From assembly GCA_024695705.1 (NCBI GenBank), contig JAILHP010000190.1:1-43749 (forward strand): a DNA stretch of 43,749 nucleotides, in the 5' to 3' direction. A model generated the notes under the pieces. It ran no database searches. It saw only the letters and a program-made list of their open reading frames with translations, and was not told where the DNA came from. This DNA is from Prevotella sp. GTDB lineage: Bacteria; Bacteroidota; Bacteroidia; Bacteroidales; Bacteroidaceae. Made by a program: the position numbers and the translations under genes. Shown here in pieces: positions 17,241 to 26,250 of the stretch. Numbering within the stretch: position 1 is the first letter of the stretch; the number at the start of each line of letters is the position of its first letter.

Positions 17241-18277
17241 AGCTGGTCACCACGTATTTCAAGCGGCATGGGGATATTATCTCTAAAGAGCTGGCCAGTG
17301 CCGAGTCCTTGTGGCATGGTAATCCGGTCACCATAGACTGCTGAACAAAACTGGGCAATAGCATTTAGGCCGATATTGCTTTCCAGCGCACTGGTTATCC
17401 ATGAGCCAATACCCATGTCGCGAGCTATTTGAATCCACTCACGTGTTCCTGCCATACCACCATGCAGTGATGGTTTGAGAATGATGTATCGTGGGCGGAC
17501 AATGTTCAGCATTTGGCGTTTTTGTTCTGGGTCGTTAACACCGATGAGTTCCTCGTCAAGAGCGATGGGGAGCGGCGACTCTCGGCAAAGTTCAGCCATG
17601 AAGGACCACTGTCCCTGACGGATAGGCTGTTCAATACTGTGGATGTTGTACTGCGAGAGCAGTTCAAGCTTATAGAGCGCCTCGTCAAAGGAGAAGGCAC
17701 CGTTGGCATCGAGCCGCAGTTCCACTTCATGATGGGAGAAACGCTGACGGATGCGTTTGATTAAGTCCAGTTCACGGTCAAAGTCAATAGCTCCGATCTT
17801 CAGTTTAACACAACGGAAGCCCTGTTCCAGTTTCTCCTCCAAGCGACGGAGCATCTCGTCGTAGTTGCCCATCCAGACAAGGCCGTTAATGGGAATGCCC
17901 GTCTCGCCACGACTGAACGGCGTATCAAAAAGCAGTGGAAGATGGAGGGTGGAGGGAGGACGGTGGAGGGTCAGAAGGGCTGTTTCGAAGCCAAAGAGCA
18001 TAGAGGGATAGTCGCGCAGCGACTCGAAGAAATCGGAAACAGCAGCTTCTCCCTGTTCAATGGCGGCAGCAAATTCTTTACTCTTTACCCTTAACTTTTC
18101 ACTATAGTCAGGCAGGTCGTCGCACGACAACTGTGGCAGCGGTGCACACTCGCCGATGCCTGTAACAGGCCCCTCGGACATAATAACCAGCCATATCCTT
18201 CTCTCGGTATAGACACCGCGGCTTGTTCTTGCGGGCTGTTTGAAATGGAGCACAAACTCCTTGGTTATTATCTTCAT
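17219..18277 (-). CDS. menC: o-succinylbenzoate synthase
   Basis: Enolase superfamily: [55 protein letters not shown]. Confidence 0.88.
   Translation of the reverse strand: MKIITKEFVLHFKQPARTSRGVYTERRIWLVIMSEGPVTGIGECAPLPQLSCDDLPDYSEKLRVKSKEFAAAIEQGEAAVSDFFESLRDYPSMLFGFETALLTLHRPPSTLHLPLLFDTPFSRGETGIPINGLVWMGNYDEMLRRLEEKLEQGFRCVKLKIGAIDFDRELDLIKRIRQRFSHHEVELRLDANGAFSFDEALYKLELLSQYNIHSIEQPIRQGQWSFMAELCRESPLPIALDEELIGVNDPEQKRQMLNIVRPRYIILKPSLHGGMAGTREWIQIARDMGIGSWITSALESNIGLNAIAQFCSAVYGDRITMPQGLGTGQLFRDNIPMPLEIRGDQLWISKNS
17935..17976. repeat. Period-7 tract inside menC (gtggaag atggagg gtggagg gaggacg gtggagg gtcagaa)
   Basis: Encodes [14 protein letters not shown]. Confidence 0.85.
18072..18106. 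repeat. Period-7 tract inside menC (aattctt tactctt taccctt aactttt cactata)
   Basis: Encodes [12 protein letters not shown]. Confidence 0.6.
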
Positions 18278-19131
18278 GGAATCTTTGGGTATTGTTCGAA
18301 GTCAGGCTTGCGCTTTTCGAGGAATGCCTTGCCACCTTCCTGAGCCTCATCGAGAAAGTAATAGAGCATGGTAGCGTCACCTGCCAGTTGCTGGATGCCC
18401 GCTTGTCCGTCAAGTTCTGCATTCAAACCAGCCTTAATCATACGAAGGGCGATGGGAGAACGTTCCATCATCTCCTCGGACCAGCTGACGCATTCATCTT
18501 CCAACTCACTGAGAGGCACTACCTTATTCACCATGCCCATCTGTTCGGCTTCGCTGGCAGAATATTGTCGGCAGAGGAACCATATCTCACGGGCTTTCTT
18601 CTGACCTACGATACGGGCGAGGTATGAACTGCCAAATCCGGCATCAAACGAACCTACCTTCGGCCCAGTCTGTCCAAAAATAGCATTCTCGCTGGCAATG
18701 GTCAGATCGCAGACCAAGTGCAACACATGACCGCCACCGATGGCATAGCCATTAACCATAGCGATAACAGGCTTGGGAAGCCGACGTATCTGCATCTGCA
18801 CGTCCAGGACACTGAGGCGGGGTACACCCTCGTCATCAATATAGCCTCCACGCCCTTTCACGTGCATGTCTCCTCCCGAGCAGAAAGCATGTTTGACGTC
18901 CTCCAGACGCTTTCCTTCGGGCACATCAGACATGGCACCCGTCAACAGTACGACTCGGATGCGCTGCATTTCACGGCAGAGAGAAAATGCCTCGCTCAGT
19001 TCCTGCGTGGTCTTCGGAGTAAAAGCATTTCTGTATTTGGGACGGTTAATGGTTATCTTGGCAATGCCATTATACTCTTCGAAAAGTATCTCCTCGAACT
19101 TACAAATCTCTTTCCATTCTCTTTGTTTCAT
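18274..19131 (-). CDS. menB: 1,4-dihydroxy-2-naphthoyl-CoA synthase
   Basis: [60 protein letters not shown]; start [10 protein letters not shown]. Confidence 0.93.
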   Translation of the reverse strand: MKQREWKEICKFEEILFEEYNGIAKITINRPKYRNAFTPKTTQELSEAFSLCREMQRIRVVLLTGAMSDVPEGKRLEDVKHAFCSGGDMHVKGRGGYIDDEGVPRLSVLDVQMQIRRLPKPVIAMVNGYAIGGGHVLHLVCDLTIASENAIFGQTGPKVGSFDAGFGSSYLARIVGQKKAREIWFLCRQYSASEAEQMGMVNKVVPLSELEDECVSWSEEMMERSPIALRMIKAGLNAELDGQAGIQQLAGDATMLYYFLDEAQEGGKAFLEKRKPDFEQYPKIP

Positions 19132-19180
19132 AGCCTTATTTCTTTTTGTTGCTGCAAAATTACAAAAAAAGGAGCAAATT

Positions 19181-19222
19181 CTTTCATCTTTCAACTTTAA
19201 TCTTTAATCTTTTTATTATCTT
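19181..19222. repeat. Period-7 tract (ctttcat ctttcaa ctttaat ctttaat cttttta ttatctt)
   Basis: Read directly upstream of promoter-repeat copy 3. Confidence 0.75.
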
Positions 19223-19234
19223 TGACTTGCAGTC

Positions 19235-19299
19235 GAGGTATTCCCACTCGAGAAAACTCAAAATTCTTTTGGTTTTCTTCTCGCTTATTCGTACCTTTG
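19235..19299 (+). promoter_or_regulatory. Promoter-repeat copy 3
   Basis: gaggtattcccactcgagaaaactcaaaattcttttggttttcttctcgcttattcgTACCTTTG. Confidence 0.85.
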
Positions 19300-19319
19300 C
19301 ACGCGTAAAACCCAAAATT

Positions 19320-20999
19320 ATGCTTCAAATCCGCTGTAAAAACAACAACGTCACAAAGAGCTTCCCAGAAGGAACATCGCTGCTCGACGTCTATCAGGAG
19401 TTTGCCAACGAGATTAAACTCCCCTACCCCGTGGTCTCTGCCAAAGTGAATAACGCCTCACAAGGACTCAAGTTCCGCCTCTACCAGAACCGTGACGTGG
19501 AGTTTCTCGATGCCCGCGAAGGAAGCGGACACCGCGTCTATGTTCGTTCTCTCTGTTTCGTACTCTTCAAAGCCACGCAGGACGTATTCCCTGGTTCCAA
19601 ACTCTTTATCGAGCATACCATTTCACGCGGCTACTACTGTAACTTCAAGAAAAAGAACTTCGAACCTCTGGCTGACGGTGATGTAGAGCGCATCCGTGAG
19701 CGCATGCAGGAAATCATCAACCTCGATATGCCCTTCCGTCGCAACGAGGCAACGACCGAAGAGGCAGTCCGTGTGTTTGCCGAGAGGGGACTGACGGACA
19801 AGGTTAAACTCCTGGAAACCAGCGGACAGATATACAGCGACTACTACACACTGGGTGACACGGCCGACTATTACTATGGTCCGCTCGTCCCCTCTGCCGG
19901 CTACCTGACGGTGTGGGGACTGGAACCATACCACGACGGTATGCTATTACGCGTGCCCGACTGGAACAACCCCACCGTCCTGGCAGAAAAGGTTGACATG
20001 CCGAAGACCTACGGCATGTTTGCCGAGAAGACGAAGTGGGACATCATCATGCGGCTCTCGAATGCAGGCGACGTGAACCGTGCCATTCTAAAAGGCTATG
20101 CCTCAGAACTGATACAGGTGAGCGAGGCTCTGCAGGAAAAGAAAATAGTACAGATAGCCGAAGAGATAGACCGCCGTTTCCACGATGAGGAGAACCCTGT
20201 ACGCATCGTACTCATTACCGGACCGTCATCGTCAGGTAAGACCACGTTCTGCAAGCGTCTTAGCATCCAGCTGCTGGCCTGCGGACTCAGGCCCCTGTCG
20301 TTCTCGACTGATGACTATTTCGTGAACCGCGTTGACACCCCGAAGCTGCCCAACGGCGACTATGACTTCGATAACATTGAGACGGTGGAATACTCGCTAC
20401 TGGAAGACCATCTGCTACGACTCATGCAGGGTGAGCGCGTCGAGATTCCCGAATACAACTTCGTGACCGGCAAACGTGAATGGAACGGCAAGAAACTGAA
20501 GCTGTCGAACGACAGCGTGCTCATCATCGAGGGTATCCATGCCCTAAACCCACTGCTCACGAAGAAGGTTCCCGATACGGCCAAGTTCAAGATCTACATC
20601 TCAGCACTGACCAGCATCTCACTCGACGACCACAACTGGATTCCTGTGCGCGACAACCGACTGCTTCGCCGTATCATCCGTGACTATAATAAAGGAGCCT
20701 ACTCGGCCCGTGAGACCATCAGTCAGTGGAAGAACGTCTGTGAAGCAGAAGACAAATGGATATTCCCTCATCAAGAGAGTGCGGACGCCATGTTCAACTC
20801 GGCCCTCAACATTGAGTTTGCCGTATTGCGAACCCATGCAGAAATCATCCTCGCCTCTGTACCGAAAAACTGTCCAGAGTATGCTGAAGCACACCGACTA
20901 CTGAAATTCCTACGTTTCTTCATTCCCATCAGCGACAAAGAGATACCACCCACCTCAATCATGCGTGAGTTCGTGGGCGGCAGCTCGTTCAAGTATTAA
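19320..20999 (+). CDS. TGS-domain / uridine kinase-like nucleoside kinase fusion
   Basis: N-terminal TGS/ThrRS-like region (KSFPEGTSLLDVY..., FIEHTISRGYYC); P-loop VLITGPSSSGKTTFCKRL; DDYFVNRVDTPKLPNGDYDFDNIETV. Confidence 0.88.
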   Translation: MLQIRCKNNNVTKSFPEGTSLLDVYQEFANEIKLPYPVVSAKVNNASQGLKFRLYQNRDVEFLDAREGSGHRVYVRSLCFVLFKATQDVFPGSKLFIEHTISRGYYCNFKKKNFEPLADGDVERIRERMQEIINLDMPFRRNEATTEEAVRVFAERGLTDKVKLLETSGQIYSDYYTLGDTADYYYGPLVPSAGYLTVWGLEPYHDGMLLRVPDWNNPTVLAEKVDMPKTYGMFAEKTKWDIIMRLSNAGDVNRAILKGYASELIQVSEALQEKKIVQIAEEIDRRFHDEENPVRIVLITGPSSSGKTTFCKRLSIQLLACGLRPLSFSTDDYFVNRVDTPKLPNGDYDFDNIETVEYSLLEDHLLRLMQGERVEIPEYNFVTGKREWNGKKLKLSNDSVLIIEGIHALNPLLTKKVPDTAKFKIYISALTSISLDDHNWIPVRDNRLLRRIIRDYNKGAYSARETISQWKNVCEAEDKWIFPHQESADAMFNSALNIEFAVLRTHAEIILASVPKNCPEYAEAHRLLKFLRFFIPISDKEIPPTSIMREFVGGSSFKY

Positions 21000-22483
21000 T
21001 TGGTGGTGAGCACTTCCAGCAACAGGGGGTGCTCACTTTCCGTTTGTAGCAGCCAGTCGATACCCTGTTGCATCTCTTCCATGTTAGTGGCCTTTCGGTA
21101 GCCGACATGATTCTGCTGGCAGTTACCCTCAGCCGTAGCGTGATGTTCTGCTGCAACAAACTTGTCGCGAGCAGGACTCTGTTCCAAACCCTTGAGATGA
21201 CTGAAGATGCCACCGCAACCGTTATTAATCAGCAGGATGCGGAAATTGCCGTGCAGATTCCGGTTCCACAGCGCGTTCTGGTCGTAGAAGAAACTGAGGT
21301 CGCCGATGACGCAGAAAACCTTTTCATCCGTCACACACGAGAAGCCTGCTGCCGTTGACAACGAGCCCTCAATGCCGTTGACACCGCGATTGCAGAACAC
21401 AGGATGTTTCGCATAGATGTTAGCCAGACGGATGGCCATTGAGTTGGCATAATGGGCGGTTTGTCCGCCACGGCGCGCCTCAAAATACTTCACGGCTGCA
21501 GCCTGGGAATATGGCAGTTCGCAGGTTTCCACCTGCTGACGTGCCTGAGCGAGCAACCCCTCCCACTTCTGAACAAAGGGATGGGGTTTCTCCTGCAGTT
21601 TGAGGCGAATCATATCTGCCACCACCTCCGGGTCGCCCTGAATGACTTGCGTCAGGTTCATGAAGGTGTCGTTCACCTCGCCCGTAAGATTCACGGCCCA
21701 CGTCTCCCGAGCCTTACGCAGGAAACGCTTAACGTGTTTACTGACGATGGAACCGCCCGTATAGAGGACGAAATCAGGCACATACGACTCATCGTCCTGC
21801 ACCGCCAGGACAGCCTCCTCTAACAACGGATTCATGGGCTGTCCACTGATAAGCATGGGACGCGCGGACTGCATAAACATGCGGAAGACGCGGTCCAGCA
21901 TGACAGAAGACATGTCAGCCGGCATGAAATCAATCTTGCGCTCTTGGGGGAGCTCAGGCGTGGAAAAGAGGAAGAACGGCTCGCTGATGGGGACGTTGAT
22001 GTGCACGGGGGCATGCTTCTCCATCAGTGCCTCGTTCACCAAACGGTTGCAATACCAGCGGCTTTCCTCGTCATGAGGCTCTGGCAGGGAAACAGCCTTA
22101 CGGACAAAGCGTCCGAGGGCATCGGGCTGCGGCAGCGTCTGGCCGTCGAGCTGATCAATCCACTGGGGCGGACGATCGGCCGAGATGACGACGAGCGGCC
22201 GATGCTGATAGTAAGCCTCAGCCACAGCCGGAGCAAGGTTCAGCAGCGCCGTGCCACTGGTGACACATACGGCGACCGGTTCTCCCGTGGCCTGCGTCAT
22301 GCCCAGCGCATAGAAGCCCGCCGAACGCTCATCGGTCACGGGATAGCACTGGATGTCGGGACACTCGTTCAGGTTATGCACAATAGGAGAATTCCTACTA
22401 CCAGGACAGAGCACCGCGTGGCGAATGCCGTGCGCCACGAGCAGGGCTGTGAGTATATTGACGTTTTCCTTGTTGCTGTACAC
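20996..22483 (-). CDS. menD: 2-succinyl-5-enolpyruvyl-6-hydroxy-3-cyclohexene-1-carboxylate synthase
   Basis: HAVLCPGSRNSPIVHNLNE, CVTSGTALLNLAPAVAEAYYQHRPLVVISADRPPQWIDQLDGQTLPQ. Confidence 0.95.
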   Translation of the reverse strand: MYSNKENVNILTALLVAHGIRHAVLCPGSRNSPIVHNLNECPDIQCYPVTDERSAGFYALGMTQATGEPVAVCVTSGTALLNLAPAVAEAYYQHRPLVVISADRPPQWIDQLDGQTLPQPDALGRFVRKAVSLPEPHDEESRWYCNRLVNEALMEKHAPVHINVPISEPFFLFSTPELPQERKIDFMPADMSSVMLDRVFRMFMQSARPMLISGQPMNPLLEEAVLAVQDDESYVPDFVLYTGGSIVSKHVKRFLRKARETWAVNLTGEVNDTFMNLTQVIQGDPEVVADMIRLKLQEKPHPFVQKWEGLLAQARQQVETCELPYSQAAAVKYFEARRGGQTAHYANSMAIRLANIYAKHPVFCNRGVNGIEGSLSTAAGFSCVTDEKVFCVIGDLSFFYDQNALWNRNLHGNFRILLINNGCGGIFSHLKGLEQSPARDKFVAAEHHATAEGNCQQNHVGYRKATNMEEMQQGIDWLLQTESEHPLLLEVLTTN

Positions 22484-22487
22484 CTTG

Positions 22488-22522
22488 TTTATTTACGATT
22501 TGCGGTTTTACTATTTAAAAGA
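22488..22522. repeat. Period-7 tract (tttattt acgattt gcggttt tactatt taaaaga)
   Basis: Covers the menF stop codon and last codons (NSKTANRK*). Confidence 0.6.
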
Positions 22523-23574
22523 TTACGCATGGTTTCCATCTTTGCCTCCGTCTCCTGCCATTCCTGTTCCTCCACGCTGTCAGGCAACAAACCACCTCCT
22601 GCATAAAGGCGATAACCGTCAGGAAGTAACTGCATGCAGCGGAGCGACACATACAGATGAGTGGAAGGTGGAAGGTGGAGGGTGGAAGATGGAAGGAGGA
22701 TTGGCCCCATGAAACCGCTGTAATAACGGCGTGGTGAATGTTCGTTCTTCTGAATAAAGTCAAAAGTCTGAGGCTTGGGAAGCCCGCAGACGGCAGGCGT
22801 TGGGTGCAAGGTCATCAGTACGTCACCAAGATGCTGTTCATCGGGCAGTGTGAAAGTGAAGTCGCTGCGCAGATGTACCAGATGTCCAGCTCGTGCTGTA
22901 TATGGACCACATTCGTTGAAATCACCCGTAAACTGTTCTAAACATTCGGTCAGGTAAGTAGCCACATAACGTTGTTCTTGAATATTCTTGGTGCTCCATA
23001 AAACATGCTCACCCTCACTATTTAAGTCATCCCCTTCTAATCTCATGGTTCCCGCCAAAGCGATGGTTTGCCATAGTCCGCCTGTATTCGACAGTAAGAT
23101 TTCGGGGGTTGCTGTCAACCATGTACCGCTCTTGGGCGTAGAGACAAGGCATATAAACATACGCGGATAACGTTGGCAGGCATCACGAAAAAGGTCAAGG
23201 CCGCTACGTACAGGGTCTGAAGTTACATTAACACTGCGTGCCAACACGATTTTACGGAATTCGCCCGACAACAAATGTGCATGGTAATTGGCAAAGTCTA
23301 TGTGGTAATCGTCACGGGAGATATCCGTTTCCTTGAGAACCGAAGCTTCTGAAAGGACAGCACTTTCTAAAGAATCTATGAGACGAGTCTCAACCCTGTC
23401 TCCTCGTATCAGCATAATCGGCTCTTCTTCTGAAACAGCAAAAGGTGCCAGCACAAAACCTCGTTTGCCATTCAATTCCGCCAAGGAGAACAACTCCAAG
23501 GGTACCCCAGCGGTCTGTTCAACCAAAGTATAATGGTTTTGGCGAGGCAAGCGGTAGATAGCAAAGGCTTTCAT
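22489..23574 (-). CDS. menF: Isochorismate synthase
   Basis: Chorismate-binding domain: FRKIVLARSVNV, LAGTMRLEGDD, GDVLMTLHPTPAVCGLPK, RRYYSGFMG. Confidence 0.9.
   Translation of the reverse strand: MKAFAIYRLPRQNHYTLVEQTAGVPLELFSLAELNGKRGFVLAPFAVSEEEPIMLIRGDRVETRLIDSLESAVLSEASVLKETDISRDDYHIDFANYHAHLLSGEFRKIVLARSVNVTSDPVRSGLDLFRDACQRYPRMFICLVSTPKSGTWLTATPEILLSNTGGLWQTIALAGTMRLEGDDLNSEGEHVLWSTKNIQEQRYVATYLTECLEQFTGDFNECGPYTARAGHLVHLRSDFTFTLPDEQHLGDVLMTLHPTPAVCGLPKPQTFDFIQKNEHSPRRYYSGFMGPILLPSSTLHLPPSTHLYVSLRCMQLLPDGYRLYAGGGLLPDSVEEQEWQETEAKMETMRNLLNSKTANRK
22661..22702. repeat. Period-7 tract inside menF (gtggaag gtggaag gtggagg gtggaag atggaag gaggatt)
   Basis: Encodes LLPSSTLHLPPSTHL. Confidence 0.9.
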
Positions 23575-23576
23575 GA

Positions 23577-23625
23577 GTTGACAATTGAGATTTGAGGTTC
23601 GAGATTTAGGATCTGAGGTTTAATC
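23577..23625. repeat. Period-7 tract (gttgaca attgaga tttgagg ttcgaga tttagga tctgagg tttaatc)
   Basis: Seven consecutive heptamers filling the menF/thioesterase junction. Confidence 0.9.
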
Positions 23626-24042
23626 TTTATTGTTAGATTTGGTGATGACATAATTGGTGACACGAATGGTGGATATCAGTTCGCCTGCGCTGTTACTTAT
23701 TTCAACATTCCACACATGAAGCGTGGTACCCTTGTGCTGAAGGCGAGCAACGGCTGTCACTGTATCACCTTCGCTGACGGCACGTACATGGCTGCCACTG
23801 ACCTCAATACCCACGCACATCTGCCCGGGGCAGAGCGAACAGGATCCCACTCCAGCAACATTCTCGGCTAACGCTAAAGATGCACCGCCACTCAGGAACC
23901 CAAACGGCTGACGGTTTCGCTCGTCAACCTTCATGCGAGCGATACAAATATCATCCTCGGGCGTAGAGACAAATTCCATCCCGAGGGCAGTGGAAAGGTT
24001 GGGCTTTTCTTCTATGATTTGCTTGATTCTTTCAACATCCAC
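23620..24042 (-). CDS. PaaI-type hotdog thioesterase, candidate DHNA-CoA thioesterase
   Basis: FGFLSGGASLALAENVAGVGS; position adjacent to menF; MenI role is inferred from context. Confidence 0.75.
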   Translation of the reverse strand: MDVERIKQIIEEKPNLSTALGMEFVSTPEDDICIARMKVDERNRQPFGFLSGGASLALAENVAGVGSCSLCPGQMCVGIEVSGSHVRAVSEGDTVTAVARLQHKGTTLHVWNVEISNSAGELISTIRVTNYVITKSNNKD

Positions 24043-24046
24043 GGGA

Positions 24047-24081
24047 AAGATTATTGATTACAGATTAAACATTATAATGAG
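24047..24081. repeat. Period-7 tract (aagatta ttgatta cagatta aacatta taatgag)
   Basis: Read directly. Confidence 0.7.
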
Positions 24082-24091
24082 AAAAGGAGGA

Positions 24092-25075
24092 TCATTTAAA
24101 CAGGGAGTATTCTTTGACGTCCCAAGCCAATGCTGAAGCTCCAAGAAGGGTTCGGTTTTCTTCATCAAGGATAGAAGCCAGAATCCTGACACGACCACGA
24201 AGGTTATGGAAGACGTTTTCCTCTATGGTCTGTCGGACACTAGGCATCAGCCATTCCACGAACTGAAGTATGTCACCCGTTAGGATGATTGCCTCAGGAT
24301 TGAGTACCGAAGCATAATTGGCCAAGGCACGTCCTAAGATGACGCCCGAGCGCCTGACTGCTTCAAGAGCTATTGCATCTCCTTTCTGGCAACAGAACAG
24401 CAAAGACTTGACATTGACATTCTCTATATTACGCATCAAGGAAGGCACATCACTCTCTTTCAGCAAGTCACGAGCCGTTTGTACCATACCATACACAGAA
24501 ACGTAGGTCTCAAGACAGCCCCGGCTTCCGCAGCCACACTGGCGACCATCAGGAACAATACAGGTATGACCTATCTCACCGGCAAACCCGTTGGCTCCCA
24601 AGTGCGGCCTACCTGAAATGAAAATACTGCTACCTACACCTGCATGGGTAAAGGTCATGACTATAAAATTCTTCATGCCGTGCGCACTGCCGTATGTCAT
24701 TTCACCCAAAGCCGTCACATGGCCGTCATTGCCTACGGCAACGGCCAGGCCCAGACGATCGCGCAACATAGCTGCCAGAGGAACAACACCCTTCCAAGGC
24801 AGGTTAGAAGCGTTTTCGATGCATCCCGTCTTGAAGTTGGCACTTGGGGCACTGATGCCTATGGAGCGTATGAGCTCCAGGCCTCCATTCTCCTCTGCCA
24901 TCCGTATCAGCCTGTCGTAAAGTGCAGACACGAAATCATTTATATCATCATAGTCTAAGGTAGCGAACGAATCTTTTGCAATGACTTTTCCACGAATATT
25001 GACAATGGCATAAGTCGTAACTTCTAAACTTAAGTCAACGCCAAACACCCTGGTTTTAATCTTCATCTCTTCCAT
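24092..25075 (-). CDS. ROK family protein
   Basis: AVAVGNDGHVTALGE; GFAGEIGHTCIVPDGRQCGCGSRGCLETY. Confidence 0.85.
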   Translation of the reverse strand: MEEMKIKTRVFGVDLSLEVTTYAIVNIRGKVIAKDSFATLDYDDINDFVSALYDRLIRMAEENGGLELIRSIGISAPSANFKTGCIENASNLPWKGVVPLAAMLRDRLGLAVAVGNDGHVTALGEMTYGSAHGMKNFIVMTFTHAGVGSSIFISGRPHLGANGFAGEIGHTCIVPDGRQCGCGSRGCLETYVSVYGMVQTARDLLKESDVPSLMRNIENVNVKSLLFCCQKGDAIALEAVRRSGVILGRALANYASVLNPEAIILTGDILQFVEWLMPSVRQTIEENVFHNLRGRVRILASILDEENRTLLGASALAWDVKEYSLFK

Positions 25076-25080
25076 AATGC

Positions 25081-25112
25081 TTAAACATTAAAATGAAACA
25101 TTAAACATCAAT
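25081..25112. repeat. Period-7-like tract (ttaaaca ttaaaat gaaaca ttaaaca tcaatc)
   Basis: Between the two ROK genes. Confidence 0.5.
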
Positions 25113-25113
25113 C

Positions 25114-26094
25114 TCACTTGAACAGCGAGTATTCCTTCACGCTCCAAGCCAGAACGGAAGCACCAAGAATTTCTCCTACGTTTTCGTCTAGTCCAGACAT
25201 GATGAAACGCACCTTGTTCCTGATATTGTGGAAAACGTACTTATTGAATATCTCCTCAGCAGGTTCCAAAAGCCATTTTCCAGCTCTCGTAACACCACCC
25301 GTAAAGATGAATGCCTCCGGGTCAATTACTGACGCATAGTTAGCAAGCGACCAGCCCAAATAACAGCCCGTACGGCGCATCACCTCAATAGCCAATTCGT
25401 CACCTTGTTCACATAAGGCGGTGATGGTCTTCGGTTTCAGATTACTGAGACTCCTCATCATGCTCGGCTCAATGCTTTCTTCCATTACCTCACGGGCCGT
25501 CTGGAGAATACCCTTTGCAGCCACATAGGCCTCGACACATCCACGCTTACCGCAGTTGCAGAGACGTCCGTTGATGTCGCAACACGTGTGGCCGATTTCT
25601 CCGGCAAAACCGTCAGCGCCCATGAATGGGAAAGAATCAGAATAGATAAAACTGCCTAAACCATGACCAAGAGATATCAACACAAAATCCTTGAGGCCAT
25701 GGGCTGCGCCAAACTCATGTTCGGCTAAGGATCGCAAATGTGGCTTGTTTCCAATAGCCACTGCAAGTCCCAATCTGTCACGTATCATGGCGGATAATGG
25801 GATAATTCCCTTCCAAGGAAGATTGACGGCATTCTCAATACATCCAGTTTGCGTGTTTGAATTGGGAGCGCTGATGCCAATGGAACGGATGGCACCCAAC
25901 GCATCGTTTGCCAGCATCATCTCAAGCAAACGTTCGCATAAACCCGAAGCATAATCATTTACATTGTCATAGTCAGTAGTTGGAAACTCTTCACGAGCCA
26001 AAATATTACCCCGGATATCAATAATAGCGTATATGGTGCGTTCAATACTAATCTGCACACCAAATACTTTTTCTTTCATTGAGGTCTCAATCAT
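25114..26094 (-). CDS. ROK family protein, paralogue with altered catalytic motif
   Basis: GFAGEIGHTCCDINGRLCNCGKRGCVEAY; AVAIGNKPHLRSLAE. Confidence 0.82.
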   Translation of the reverse strand: MIETSMKEKVFGVQISIERTIYAIIDIRGNILAREEFPTTDYDNVNDYASGLCERLLEMMLANDALGAIRSIGISAPNSNTQTGCIENAVNLPWKGIIPLSAMIRDRLGLAVAIGNKPHLRSLAEHEFGAAHGLKDFVLISLGHGLGSFIYSDSFPFMGADGFAGEIGHTCCDINGRLCNCGKRGCVEAYVAAKGILQTAREVMEESIEPSMMRSLSNLKPKTITALCEQGDELAIEVMRRTGCYLGWSLANYASVIDPEAFIFTGGVTRAGKWLLEPAEEIFNKYVFHNIRNKVRFIMSGLDENVGEILGASVLAWSVKEYSLFK

Positions 26095-26181
26095 AGCTAT
26101 TCTATTAAAGTTGTCGCAAATTTAGCAATTATTCGCCATGCGACCAAATGATTTACCGTTTTTTTTGCAATAATTGAAAAA

Positions 26182-26216
26182 ATTATCCATTATGCACGAT
26201 GAATTATGAATTATTT
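26182..26216. repeat. Period-7 tract (attatcc attatgc acgatga attatga attattt)
   Basis: Abuts the lysS -7 box. Confidence 0.65.
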
Positions 26217-26218
26217 TG

Positions 26219-26226
26219 TACCTTTG
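26219..26226 (+). promoter_or_regulatory. -7 box TACCTTTG for lysS
   Basis: TAnnTTTG 24 nt upstream of ATG 26251. Confidence 0.6.
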
Positions 26227-26250
26227 CATCCAAAACAACACTTTATTAGT

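Noticed and set aside
24092-26094. ROK pair as HTH-type transcriptional repressors
   Set aside because: Proteins start directly at the ROK fold; no room for an N-terminal HTH.
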